Assembly (NCBI RefSeq): GCF_016862955.1
Contig: NZ_BONY01000021.1
Location: 1-64,000, forward strand
Source of the DNA: Rhizocola hellebori
GTDB taxonomy: Bacteria > Actinomycetota > Actinomycetes > Mycobacteriales > Micromonosporaceae
Direction: 5' to 3'
DNA length: 64,000 nt
Below, in pieces: positions 42,108 to 51,310 of this stretch (position 1 is the first letter of the stretch; each line of letters begins with the position of its first letter). A model generated the notes under the pieces. It did no database searches and was not told where the DNA came from. It saw nothing but the letters and a program-made list of their open reading frames with translations. Both the position numbers and the translations under genes were made by a program.

Positions 42108-43116
42108 GTGCAGCTGACATGGATGCTCTACACCTGAAGGGATTTGGTGGTCTTCTGTTTTAGCCGCTCGTAGGGTGTCTGGCCGTCGAGGCCGCCGTGA
42201 GGTCGATGGTAGTTGTAGTAATCCTCCCATTCCTGGAGCTTGTTGTTGAAGACCTTGGCGTCGTCGATGACGACGCCTTCGAGTAGCCGGTAGAACTCTT
42301 CCTCGTCGATGCGGTGGCTACGTTCGACTTTTCCGTTGAGCCGCGGTGTATGTGGCTTGATGTAGACGTGACTGATGCCCTTATCCAAGACGTGCCAATG
42401 GAATGAGGACTGGGACTCAGCACCGTTGTCGGTCTGGATCACCTCAACTTGGAACGGAAGTCGTTGCAGCACATAGTCCACGAACTGGATCGCGGTCTTC
42501 TGATTGTTCGCCGGATATACGCGCAGCACGCGTAGGCGGGTGCAGTCGTCGATCGCCGTGTATTGATAGAAACGCTTGCGGGCACCAGGTAGCGGGGCAA
42601 GGAACTTGACGTCGATCTGGACCCGGTGGCCGGGCAACTGCTTCTCGTAGCGTTTCCACCGTCGGTCATGGCGTTTGTAGCGCTGTGAGGCCGGTAGCCG
42701 GCCCATCCCCAGCCGGTCCAGGATGCGCCATATCCCCGACTTGCTGATCTCCACGTCGTGGTACCGCTTCAGATACATTTTGATCTTCTCGGGTCCGAAG
42801 TGGTAGTTCTGCCGCAGGTAGATAATCTTGCCCACCACCTCAGGATGAGTGGCGTTCGGGCTCGTCTTCGGACGCTTCGACCGGGTACGCAGTCCTTCCA
42901 CACCCTCGGCCTCGTATCGCCGCAGCATCAGGTAGTAGGCCTGCCGGGTGATGCCGAAGTATCGGCACGTCATGGCCACGTTGCCAGTGACCTCTTCCAC
43001 ATGCTGGATGATCGCCAGGCGCCGCTTACCGTCACGATCAAGTGGTGGGTGTCCATGGAATCTCCAAGTTCAATGAAGATCCCTCAGGTGTCAAGCATGA
43101 TCGTCAGTTTTATACA
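42107..43116 (-). mobile_element. IS481-family insertion sequence (about 1.0 kb)
   Basis: One transposase gene is flanked by imperfect terminal inverted repeats. The left copy at 42114-42143 (CTGACATGGATGCTCTACAC, then CTGAAGGGAT) matches the reverse complement of 43079-43107 (CTGACGATCATGCTTGACAC, then CTGAGGGAT). Outermost TGT/ACA at 42107 and 43116 would fit IS481 termini. No clear target duplication is visible. Confidence 0.7.
42128..43000 (-). CDS. IS481-family transposase, N-terminus possibly frameshifted
   Basis: The visible frame gives 290 residues: helix-turn-helix MTCRYFGITRQAYYLMLRRY, then the DDE core with RVQIDVKFLAPLPGARKRFY, YTAIDDCTRLRVLRVY, VIQTDNGAES and LNGKVERSHRIDEEEFYRLL, ending YYNYHRPHGGLDGQTPYERL. 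The homologous frame extends upstream (PLDRDGKRRLAIIQHVEEVT), but the natural-looking ATG (ATGGACACCCAC, 43056-43045) is one base out of phase. A single indel near residue 5 is therefore likely; unless a downstream GTG (43000) is used, the copy may be inactive. Confidence 0.75.
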   Translation of the reverse strand: MEEVTGNVAMTCRYFGITRQAYYLMLRRYEAEGVEGLRTRSKRPKTSPNATHPEVVGKIIYLRQNYHFGPEKIKMYLKRYHDVEISKSGIWRILDRLGMGRLPASQRYKRHDRRWKRYEKQLPGHRVQIDVKFLAPLPGARKRFYQYTAIDDCTRLRVLRVYPANNQKTAIQFVDYVLQRLPFQVEVIQTDNGAESQSSFHWHVLDKGISHVYIKPHTPRLNGKVERSHRIDEEEFYRLLEGVVIDDAKVFNNKLQEWEDYYNYHRPHGGLDGQTPYERLKQKTTKSLQV

Positions 43117-43194
43117 TGTGTCAGGCTCCGAACTCGGCGTCGCGGGGCGTCTGTTTCTACGGGCGAGTTCGCATTGGCTCGCCTGCGTGAGTGC

Positions 43195-44535
43195 CTATTG
43201 TCCCGCGGCATCCTCGGGAGGCTGGCTGGTGCGCTCGGTCTTAGAAGCCCTGCCTTGATTTACAACTGCGTGAAGCGAACCGTGTACTGGCGTACTTGAA
43301 AGGATGTAGCCAGCCGGCAGCGTGGCTCGACTCGTTGCCCACACTGTAAATAGCTGATCATTGTCGTGGAACCGCAATTGTTCCAGATCGGCGTCAGCAT
43401 GAAACTGCGTCTTGTCCATGTGCGTGGGCTGGTGGAACTCTACCCCCTGCAGCTCAACTTCGGCATAGAACCGGGCACTGTCGAGGAAAGCCATGTCGTA
43501 GAAGTGCGTCCAGCTCAGGTCGGTTCCTTTGTAAAACCGGACCTCATGCAGGAAAGCCGTGTCATAGAACTTTCCCCAGCGCATAAAAACCTCGCTGTGG
43601 AACCGCGCCCCTTTCCACATGGCTGCTCGGTGGAACTGTATTGAGTGCATCGATGCATTGCCATGGAACTCCGTCCTTATCAGGTTAGTAGCGCCATGGA
43701 ACTGGGCCCAGTTGAAGGTGACGCTGCCGAGGACGCAACCCTTGAGGTCGAAATCCACGAGGACGGCCCGAGTAAGATCAAGGTTCAGTCGAGAGCCAGA
43801 CTCCGCGTACCAGTAACTGCCGCTTGACACACCGCCTGAAGCATGGCCACGCAAATGTGCAGCCAGCAGCCGCTGAGCTGTCAACCTAACCTCAAGCTCC
43901 TGCTGACGCTCAGTCTCCTGCGCTTGATCCGGCGGCGAGTCTGGCTGAGGGAACGCCGGAGATTTCTTGTCGTTCTGGCGTAGTACCTCAAGCGGAGGTG
44001 TGTAGGGCATTCGCAGGTAGGCACACCACACGTCAATGACTGTCTGGCGAAGCATTGGGTTGCCGTGCCCTAGTCGCTCCAGTGCGTACAGACCCGCGAG
44101 GCGTACAGGTGCCTTATCACTCGCGAGCTGATCCGCTGCCGCTACATACAGAGCGGTGGTGCGCTGTTCTAACGCCTCGTTTTCTGCGAAACGCTGCGCC
44201 TGCTCTGCGTATCGCTGCGCCCGCTCGCTCATGGCCTGCCGACGCAAAGCCACCAATAGTGTCACGCCCGCCGCCAGCCCGGCTGCAATGGTCAGACCGG
44301 TCTTTATACGATCCAGTCTTAACCGATCAAATTCGGTTACAGGCCGGGGCAGGTCCCAGACGCCCACAAGCCACAGGCCCGCTGCGCCGCCAACTAGTAC
44401 CACGAATATGGTCGCTGTGACGACCAGCCAGTATCTCATGGGTTTGAGCGGAAGATCAGGACTGGCAGGACGTTTGGGCTTTCTCTGTACCGGGAACTTG
44501 CGACTTGGCAGATTCACAACGGCCAGTGTGACCAT
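43195..44535 (-). CDS. Membrane protein with F[HY] 11-residue repeats
   Basis: This 446-residue protein starts at ATG 44535, just after GGAGGACGTGT; the frame continues upstream as Ser/Arg-rich shadow. Two membrane helices (WLVVTATIFVVLVGGAAGLW and KTGLTIAAGLAAGVTLLVAL) precede a basic coiled segment and VRLAGLYALERLGHGNPMLR. The C-terminal third has ten consecutive 11-residue units, each starting F[HY], for example FHGATNLIRTE, FHGNASMHSIQ and FYDTAFLHEVR, ending at FHDND. This resembles a variant pentapeptide-type (5+6) beta-helix. The family occurs widely in actinomycetes without known role. Confidence 0.75.
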   Translation of the reverse strand: MVTLAVVNLPSRKFPVQRKPKRPASPDLPLKPMRYWLVVTATIFVVLVGGAAGLWLVGVWDLPRPVTEFDRLRLDRIKTGLTIAAGLAAGVTLLVALRRQAMSERAQRYAEQAQRFAENEALEQRTTALYVAAADQLASDKAPVRLAGLYALERLGHGNPMLRQTVIDVWCAYLRMPYTPPLEVLRQNDKKSPAFPQPDSPPDQAQETERQQELEVRLTAQRLLAAHLRGHASGGVSSGSYWYAESGSRLNLDLTRAVLVDFDLKGCVLGSVTFNWAQFHGATNLIRTEFHGNASMHSIQFHRAAMWKGARFHSEVFMRWGKFYDTAFLHEVRFYKGTDLSWTHFYDMAFLDSARFYAEVELQGVEFHQPTHMDKTQFHADADLEQLRFHDNDQLFTVWATSRATLPAGYILSSTPVHGSLHAVVNQGRASKTERTSQPPEDAAGQ

Positions 44536-45579
44536 ACACGTCCTCCAGCCGCACCCGCTGCTAGGCCGACCTGGGCAAGCCGACCATCCAACTTTCCCTA
44601 AAGGGCCGTTTAGCAGTGCCAAAACCGCGCCTCCGGCAGCCAAGGGCTCCGCCCGTAAGGGCCTCCGGCGGCCAGGACTACTCGTCCTGGACCTGGATGA
44701 ACTTCCCGAGCATGATGGAGTGCCCGGCTGGCATGCGTGCCGGCCCAAGGCTGGCGAGCCAAGGGCAGGCCTCCGGCGGCCAAGGGCTCCGCCCGTTGGA
44801 TCCGGAGAGCGCCTCCGGCGGCCAGGGCTACCCGCCCTGGAACCCGGGCGCTCTGAAAGCAGGGCTGCCAGCTAGCTGCTACCTGTCGCGCACCGAAGGT
44901 CTGGCAGGGCAGTGCCTGCGCGACAGGACGCAGAGCCTCGGGGGACCAACCTTGTGACGATCATGGGGAGAAATCTGGGAGACGATCTAGCAAATATCGA
45001 CATTCCGGTCAGTGTCAGGCCAACGCAGACCAACAGGATTACCAGGCGAAACAGCTGCTGAGCAGTGGTGAGGATCGTGTTTGGACTCGGCTGGGGGTCA
45101 AGGGGCCATGAGTTCAATATCCCCACCGTTGACGCATACGTGTCAATGTTGTGTCCAGACTCCATGAACCATGCACCGACCACGTCATCCCGTGACAGCA
45201 ACCGCCTCATACTTAGCCGAGCGCCTACGGACGCCAGGCCTCGTCCGAGCAAGAGAAGCAGCTCTCCACATTGGCCAGTGCTGTGACTCTTAATCCGCGG
45301 GTCCGCGCAACGCGCATTGTGGGCCATTGAAGGGTTGCTGCTGCGACTCGGACACGGGTGCGGATTGCGTGCAGCTGTTGAGCAGGCGGCAGGATGTGTC
45401 GGCATTTCGTCCTCGACCTTGCGGTGCAGTGAAGCAGGGCGCGCATCAAGCCCTGCACCGGCACGGGACCGGCGTTCTAGCGTCCGTCCATTGTGGTCGG
45501 CGTGCATACGTTGGTGGTGACAGCGGGACAGCGCGGCTGCGTTGTGGCTGTCAACAGACAGTTACCTCAAGGCCGGCCG
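44536..45579. other. 1-kb region with palindromic repeats; no firm gene
   Basis: The left 300 bp hold a cluster of GCCTCCGG repeats (listed separately). Further right a reverse frame 45507-44872 includes a believable membrane helix (TILTTAQQLFRLVILLVCVG followed by LTLTGMSIFA) and MRRLLSRDDVVGAWFMESGH. It lacks a clear ribosome site and the ends are low-complexity, so I do not call it. It may be a decayed membrane protein gene. Confidence 0.4.
44628..44840 (+). repeat. Four GCCTCCGGC(G/A)GCC intergenic repeats
   Basis: Copies start at 44628, 44661, 44769 and 44811. Each is GCCTCCGGCGGCCA followed by a CAGGGCT/CAAGGGCT...CGCCCTGG or CGCCCGT hairpin arm. They look like actinobacterial REP-type palindromic units. 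Their dense clustering here, near an IS and decayed DNA, is unusual. Confidence 0.6.
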
Positions 45580-47394
45580 TTAACGGTGATGGCTGTCGCC
45601 GGTGTCGTTGCGGGTTAAGCCGAGTGGGTTGCGCCACTGTGGGGGCAGGTTGTCGGCGACGACACGGCTGGCGCGGCGGACCCACCACAGCCCGACGGTG
45701 AACAGGTACACCACGGCGGTGCTGTGCAGATTGTCGAAACTGACGATGATCATGCAGGCGGTGCCCATCAGGGTGGCCAGGACCAGCCGGGCCGCTGGTT
45801 GGGTGACAAGTGCCAACGCGATGGCCACGCCCAGCATCGCGGCGCCGCAGATGCCCAGGATCGCGACCAGGGTCCGGGGCAGGGTGGTGGTCAGCAGTCT
45901 GTTGGATTGGGCCTCGATGGCCAGGACACCGCCTACGGCGAGAACGATTGAGCTGAGGGGGAAGTGCACGCGTTCGGTCCATGGTGGTGGGCCGTGCAGC
46001 CATGGCGCGGCTAGACCGATCGCCATGGCGGTGACAGCCGGGACGGCGGCGCCTGCCATCGCCGAGGTCAGGTACGGCGGGGTGTAGATGGTGTTCCCGC
46101 CGATGACTGCTTGGGCCAGCAATCCCTGCAGGACGGCGACGGCCAGGCCCACCACAGCGGAGAATGCGTACAGTCGACCGGCTTGCCGGGCGGCCGCATG
46201 TGACCGGTCGGCAAGCAGCGCCGCCGCGAATTGGCGGCCCATCGCTAGACAGGCCAACGTCAACACGCAGCCGGCGATGGCGAAGATGCCGGTGTCGAAG
46301 TAGATGCGCAGTTTCTCGTAGTCCACGGGCAGGCGTGAGTACGGTGGGGGCATCGACCGTGTCACGATGTCGAACAGCTGCCATACCAGCAGTCCACCGG
46401 CCACTGCGCACACGATGGGTGCGGCCAGGGCACTGCCATACCACGACCAGCCCGGCCGCGGACTGCTCAAGCCAAACGTGGACGGGGTGGCGGTGACACT
46501 GTCGAGGGCGCCGTAGACGGCGGCGAGGCGACCCTGTGCGGCGAGCGTGGCGGGGATACCGAGCCGATCGTGGTCGTTCTGCGAGGGTGAGAGCACTGCG
46601 GCGGTGTCGCCGTAGACGACAGCGCCGTGCAGCCGGTCGGCGTGCACGTCGGCGGCGTCGAGTGTGTCTGCCACGGCGTCGGTCACGGCTTGCCGCAGTG
46701 GCTGCGCTGCATGCTGCAGGTCGGTGGGGGACAGGCTGATCGGGGCCGGTTGGCCGGGCACGACTACGGCGGCGCTGCGGCCGGCGCGCAGCTGTGGCCG
46801 GGCGTGTGCCAGCTGGTCGCGAACACTGTTCACCAAAGGTGTGTGCAGGGCCACCTGCTGGGCCAAGACGTGATCGAGGCGGTCGCCGGTCGCCTCCGTT
46901 ATCTGCTGCGTGGCAACGCGTTCCCACCCGCTTCGGTGACGGCGTAGCACGCTGACCGGGCTGGCCCGCTCACCCAGATGGCATACCAGTACGACAGCGT
47001 CTTCAGGTGCGTCGGGAAACGACTCTGCTGCCACCGCCGCGGCCTCGTCGAGTACCTGCACGACGCCCAGGCCGGCTTCCTGCCCGGCCGCGGTGAGCAT
47101 CTCCCGGTGCCGGCGACCGAACGTCGGCGGTGCCGTGATCACCGCGACGTCGACCCGGCCGGCATGCGCGGCCACCGCGCGCAGATGCTGCGCCAGCGCT
47201 GTCACGACCGGGCCGGCAGCCTCACGATGGGTGGTGGTGACCGCGGTGATCAGATCGCAGCCGTCGATCATCGGCGTGGGCATGGTGATCAGGTCGCCGA
47301 CGACCAGCGCCGTGCGACGACCGTCACGGTCCACGGCGGCGACCGTGCTCACCGCTCCGATCTCGACCGCCAGCGTGGTTCGGCGAAAATCCAT
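45580..47394 (-). CDS. Hsp70/actin-fold domain fused to an eight-TM domain
   Basis: In this 604-residue protein, residues 1-320 have an Hsp70-like layout: phosphate-1-like TTLAVEIGAVSTVAAVDRDG, the segment VDVAVITAPPTFGRRHREML then TAAGQEAGLGVVQVLDEAAA, phosphate-2-like VVLVCHLGERASPVSVLRRH and adenosine-like LHGAVVYGDTAAVLSPSQ. The remaining 280 residues contain about eight hydrophobic helices (SALAAPIVCAVAGGLLVWQL through AVVYLFTVGLWWVRR). Classical chaperone peptide-binding domain is missing. The usual Asp of phosphate-1 is Glu (VEIG). A membrane-embedded actin-fold ATPase is inferred, with unknown job. It starts 110 bp from the divergent BTAD membrane gene. Confidence 0.75.
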   Translation of the reverse strand: MDFRRTTLAVEIGAVSTVAAVDRDGRRTALVVGDLITMPTPMIDGCDLITAVTTTHREAAGPVVTALAQHLRAVAAHAGRVDVAVITAPPTFGRRHREMLTAAGQEAGLGVVQVLDEAAAVAAESFPDAPEDAVVLVCHLGERASPVSVLRRHRSGWERVATQQITEATGDRLDHVLAQQVALHTPLVNSVRDQLAHARPQLRAGRSAAVVVPGQPAPISLSPTDLQHAAQPLRQAVTDAVADTLDAADVHADRLHGAVVYGDTAAVLSPSQNDHDRLGIPATLAAQGRLAAVYGALDSVTATPSTFGLSSPRPGWSWYGSALAAPIVCAVAGGLLVWQLFDIVTRSMPPPYSRLPVDYEKLRIYFDTGIFAIAGCVLTLACLAMGRQFAAALLADRSHAAARQAGRLYAFSAVVGLAVAVLQGLLAQAVIGGNTIYTPPYLTSAMAGAAVPAVTAMAIGLAAPWLHGPPPWTERVHFPLSSIVLAVGGVLAIEAQSNRLLTTTLPRTLVAILGICGAAMLGVAIALALVTQPAARLVLATLMGTACMIIVSFDNLHSTAVVYLFTVGLWWVRRASRVVADNLPPQWRNPLGLTRNDTGDSHHR

Positions 47395-47504
47395 AGCGGA
47401 CAGTGTGCCCCAAAGTGTCGATCAACGTCGATTGCTTGTCGGTCGGTCCAATCCTCGACACCATAGATCCCCATGGGGTGTATGCGAGGGGCGGTGAACG
47501 GCAC

Positions 47505-49505
47505 GTGACTGCGCCGATCGCGAGGGCTTTCCGCATGCTCGCCTCGCTACTGCTCACGGTAGCGCTGCTGGGCGGGGCGGCCGCCGCGCTGATCTGGTGG
47601 GCAGGCAGGCCGCTGCCGGCGCATTGGCCCTCGGCCGCCCAGTGGGCCAGCTTCGCCGAGCACCCATTGACCTATCCCACGATCAAATCTGTGGTTGCTG
47701 TGGCGGGTTGGCTGTTGTTGCTGCTGCTGGTCTTCTCGATCGGGCTGGAGGCCTGGACCCGGTTGGCGCACCGTCCGCCGCCGCTGATCCTGCCGGCGCC
47801 GATGCGTGTGCTCGCGGCCGGGATGCTGGGCACCAGCGTCATCGCCCTGGCCGCACCGGCCCACGCCGCCGCCCCTGCGGTGGCCACGCCCACCACACCC
47901 GATCTCCAGTCGGCCCGACCGGCCACCGGTCACGGCCCAGCTACACCGCCAGGCACGCCATCCCCGCCCGCCGGTGCAGACCACGGCGGCGGGGCGGCCG
48001 CGTCCGACCTCGACCAGCCGGCCGATACCAGCCGCGGTGTTGAGGTGCCAGGCGGGTGGGTGGTGTGGCCGTTGGCCGCCGGGATCCTCGCCGCTACCGC
48101 CATCAACCTGCTGCAATCGCGCACCACCCCACCGGCATCAGCCCTGCTGCGCGCCATCCGCGCCGCCCGGCATCCGGTCATCGACCCCGCCGCCGACGAG
48201 CACCCCGCCGCCGGCGGCGACGACATCGCCGCGTTGGAGCACGATGCGGCCACCACAGCCCCGCACACCATCGGTGTTCAACACCGCACCGCCATCGGCA
48301 TCGCCGCGCTGCCCCGCCACGGCGTGGGGATCACCGGACCCGGCGGCGCCGACGCGTTACGCGGCATCCTGGCCGCCGCAGCCTGCACCACCAGCACGGT
48401 CATTGTGACCGGCGACCTGGTGCACAGCCTGGCCTCGCTTTCAGAGCCCCTGCCCGGCCTGCGCACGACGGCCGACCTGCACGCCGCGCTGCACGCCGTC
48501 CAAATGGAGATCCATCACCGATACACCACGGGCACCCCACCAACGGAATCGACCGCGGACAGCGGCCATCCGCCGCTGCTGCTGATTGTTGAACCGCAAG
48601 CCCCGCCCGGCCGGGTCGCCGCGCTGGCCGAACTCGGCGCCGACCTCAACATCCGCATCGTCGTCGCCGGGCCGTGGAAGCCCGGCGCCACATGGTCAGT
48701 AGACCGCCACGGCCACACCACCTGTAACTCCGAAAACGTCGGCAGACTCAACATCCTCAACCCCGCCGCCCTGGCCCAGATCGCCCACACCCTTCAACCG
48801 CCCACCACCGAGCCCGCAACGATCCCGCCAGCCGCGGCGCCGTCACCGCCGCCCCGCCTGGCGCCGTTTCACCTGCACGTCCTGGGCAGGGTGCGGCTGA
48901 GCACACCGGCGGACCCCGACACGCACATACGACGCAGCGGCTCCCGCCAGATCGCCGTCTATCTGGCCCTGCACCCCGACGGCGCGACCCGCGACGAGCT
49001 CCTGGAACACATCTTCGGACACATGACACGAGCCTCCGCCGCCGGCAGCCTCAACAGCTGCCTCTACGAGATCAGAAGGCTACTGTCCATCGACGACCGC
49101 AGTGTGCTGACCCGCCTGGACGACAGCTACCGCCTCGACCCCGACATGATCACCGTCGACTGGTGGCAGCTCCTGCACGACCTGCAGCACGGTCACCTAG
49201 AGCACGCCGTCGCCAGCTACCTCGGACCCATCGCCGACGGGCACACCTGGGACTGGCTGCCCGAACATCGGCAAACCGCCCGCCACCTCATCGCCGACAC
49301 CCACGCCCGCCTCGCACACACCGCGTCCTCCAGCCATCAGGCCCTCGAGCACGCCCTGGCCGGCATCACCGTCGACCCCTACTCACAAGCCTGCTACCAA
49401 GCCGCAATCGACGCCCACCAACACCTCGGCCACAGCGCCCAGGCACAGACCCTCCACGCGCAAATGGTGCAGCGCCTCAACCGAACGCCGCCGCGCCGGA
49501 CCTGA
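47505..49505 (+). CDS. Membrane protein with C-terminal SARP/BTAD module, LysM-less
   Basis: This protein has 666 residues from GTG 47505 (the frame extends to 47403 but the membrane part begins here). It has three hydrophobic segments (MLASLLLTVALLGGAAAALI; SVVAVAGWLLLLLLVFSIGL; MRVLAAGMLGTSVIALAAPA), a Pro-rich linker, then VPGGWVVWPLAAGILAATAI. This mirrors the protein at 33074 but without LysM. The C-terminus carries a winged helix (FHLHVLGRVRLSTPADPDTH, QIAVYLALHPDGATRDELLE) and a BTAD helical domain. It is a probable membrane-tethered transcription factor, perhaps working with the divergent Hsp70-fold protein. Confidence 0.8.
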   Translation: MTAPIARAFRMLASLLLTVALLGGAAAALIWWAGRPLPAHWPSAAQWASFAEHPLTYPTIKSVVAVAGWLLLLLLVFSIGLEAWTRLAHRPPPLILPAPMRVLAAGMLGTSVIALAAPAHAAAPAVATPTTPDLQSARPATGHGPATPPGTPSPPAGADHGGGAAASDLDQPADTSRGVEVPGGWVVWPLAAGILAATAINLLQSRTTPPASALLRAIRAARHPVIDPAADEHPAAGGDDIAALEHDAATTAPHTIGVQHRTAIGIAALPRHGVGITGPGGADALRGILAAAACTTSTVIVTGDLVHSLASLSEPLPGLRTTADLHAALHAVQMEIHHRYTTGTPPTESTADSGHPPLLLIVEPQAPPGRVAALAELGADLNIRIVVAGPWKPGATWSVDRHGHTTCNSENVGRLNILNPAALAQIAHTLQPPTTEPATIPPAAAPSPPPRLAPFHLHVLGRVRLSTPADPDTHIRRSGSRQIAVYLALHPDGATRDELLEHIFGHMTRASAAGSLNSCLYEIRRLLSIDDRSVLTRLDDSYRLDPDMITVDWWQLLHDLQHGHLEHAVASYLGPIADGHTWDWLPEHRQTARHLIADTHARLAHTASSSHQALEHALAGITVDPYSQACYQAAIDAHQHLGHSAQAQTLHAQMVQRLNRTPPRRT

Positions 49506-49888
49506 CCGACACCTTGTCGACGTACGCCGAGCACGCCGCAGACCCACCTCGCCGACGGACAACGCCGAAACAATCCGGGCGCGACAACACCACAGGTTGC
49601 GGCCCGGCCTGTTGAGGACGGGATACGAAGGCGGTCAACACAGGTCGGCTTCGACGCTCGCTCGGCAGGACGAGGCGTTGGCCCATCGGTAAATGTGCTG
49701 CCGGGCAACGGCTCGCGGTCAGCACTGACGGCTCGTACTGAAGCCGACTGTGCTCCTCCACCACATGTTCTGTCCGTCGTCTACAGTGGGCTTCTGGCCG
49801 GTGATGAAGCCGGCATCGTCGGCAAAGATGATCATCAATGAATCGGCCCGGAGCTGGTGGAGATCTTCTTCCTTGAGAGGGATTTTTT
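49506..49888. other. Intergenic before dead IS3 element
   Basis: These 383 bases contain no gene I can support and no strong hairpin. A T-run (49883-49888) sits at the edge of the IS remnant. Confidence 0.35.
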
Positions 49889-50803
49889 ATACCTAAGCAG
49901 TACTCGAGGGAGCTTCGCGAGCGGGCGGTGCACATGGTGATCGAGCAACTGAGCCGATTACGGGACCGAGTGGGAAGCGATCGGGTCGATCGCTAAGAAG
50001 CTCGGGGTCGGGTGGGCGGAGACGCTGCGTAAGTGGGTGCGGCAAGCTGAGGTCGATGCCGTACACGTCCTGGTATGTCGACTGACGGGTCGGCGGAGAT
50101 CAAGCGCGCTGCGGCGAGAGAGCCCTGAACTGAAGCGTGCCAACGAGATTTTGAAGGCCACATCGGCTTTCTTCGCGGCCGAGCTCGACCGGCCACAGCG
50201 ATAATCGTGAATTTTATCGACCACAACCGGGACCGGTTCGGTGGTGTCGAGCCGATCTGCCGCGTGCTGACCGAGTACGGCTGCCCGATCGCGGCGAGCA
50301 CCTACTACAACGCCAAGACACTGCCACCGTCCGTGCGTGATGTGCGCGATAGTATAGTGCTGCAACATATCCAGCGCGTTCACACGGTGAACTCCGGCGT
50401 GCACGCGGCCCGCGAGATCTGGCATCCGCTGCGTAGGGAAGGTGTGCAGGTGGCCCGGGTGCCCTGTGGGCGGCTGATGCGCCCGCCACGGGCTGGCTGG
50501 CCGATGCTCGGCGAGGCAAGAAGATCCGCACCACCGTTGCCGATCCGGCTCACCACCGAGCCGGTGACCTGCTGCAGCGCAATTTCACCGCCACGCGGCC
50601 GCATCAGCGGTGGGTCGCCGATTTCACCCACGTGTCCACGTGGGCAGGGGTGGCACAGCTCGACCTGGCCACCGCCGAATGGGCCGACTGGTGGTACAAC
50701 CATCGCCGGCTGCACTCGGCCATCCGGTACCTACCCCAGCCGAATGCGAATCGATGTTCTACGCTCAACCCACCCCGACCAGGCCATGCTGGTCACAACC
50801 TAG
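49889..50803 (+). pseudogene. IS3-family orfA/orfB pseudogene with deletion
   Basis: orfA reads PKQYSRELRERAVHMVIEQ, then shifts frame to DYGTEWEAIGSIAKKLGVG, shifts again at RPGMSTDGSAEIK, and again to ELKRANEILKATSAFFAAEL, ending TAA 50202-50204. Its expected ATG is ATA (49889). orfB starts near GTG 50207 with IVNFIDHNRDRFGGVEPICR. It contains the THVSTWAG start of the DDE core but then jumps directly to WYNHRRLHSAIRYLP with most of the catalytic domain deleted. At least three frameshifts plus a large internal deletion make this element dead. Confidence 0.8.
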
Positions 50804-50866
50804 GACCTCTCCCAGGCCCGGGCGACTCACCGCCGCTCGCCCTACACTTCGCGCCAGTGATCGCCT

Positions 50867-51307
50867 TCAGGTTTGCAAGAGCTCATTGTCTTCACGGATT
50901 TTCATCCAAATCTTGCCGAACATGTTTTGCCCGGTGCCGTCCGCGCCCGCCCCCCAGAAGTAGTCAGTCGGCGAATCCTCAACAATGTCTTCGCCGCCGC
51001 TTGCCTTCAAGGCTTCCTGAGCCTCGGGATGCTGGGCCAGCTTCGTCCATAGGATCTCTTCTACAACCGCGAGTTTCTTGCTGTCCCAATCGGGATCCCT
51101 AGCTGCTCTGTATTTCTCGTTGGCCAGGCTCTTGGCGAGATATGGACTGCGGGCATGGCGAATTTCCTCTTTGCCGTGCCAGTCGGTACATTTCGCGGCC
51201 TGGTAGGCATGTTCAGCAGTCGGGTAGAGCACGCCCCTGAATTCGATTGCATGGGCCGAAAAGTTGTTGAATACATAGAATTCTGGGGTGTAGAAATTAA
51301 TGGGCAC
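50867..51307 (-). CDS. NADAR-domain protein (YbiA-like)
   Basis: This 146-residue protein starts with GTG 51307, 3 nt after the stop of the regulator gene. It has FNNFSAHAIEFRGVLYPTAE followed by HAYQAAK, and near the end DYFWGAGADGTGQNMFGKIW, the hallmarks of NADAR (DUF1768) proteins. Members remove ADP-ribose from substrates or hydrolyse N-glycosidic bonds of riboflavin precursors. Many are linked to NAD+ or ADP-ribosylation conflict systems. Length is typical for a single-domain member. Co-transcription with an XRE/TPR regulator suggests conditional expression. Confidence 0.88.
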   Translation of the reverse strand: MPINFYTPEFYVFNNFSAHAIEFRGVLYPTAEHAYQAAKCTDWHGKEEIRHARSPYLAKSLANEKYRAARDPDWDSKKLAVVEEILWTKLAQHPEAQEALKASGGEDIVEDSPTDYFWGAGADGTGQNMFGKIWMKIREDNELLQT

Positions 51308-51310
51308 GGT

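Noticed and set aside
44872-45507. Reverse frame of 211 codons with one membrane helix
   Set aside because: No ribosome site, irregular composition at both ends; kept only as a remark in the intergenic entry.
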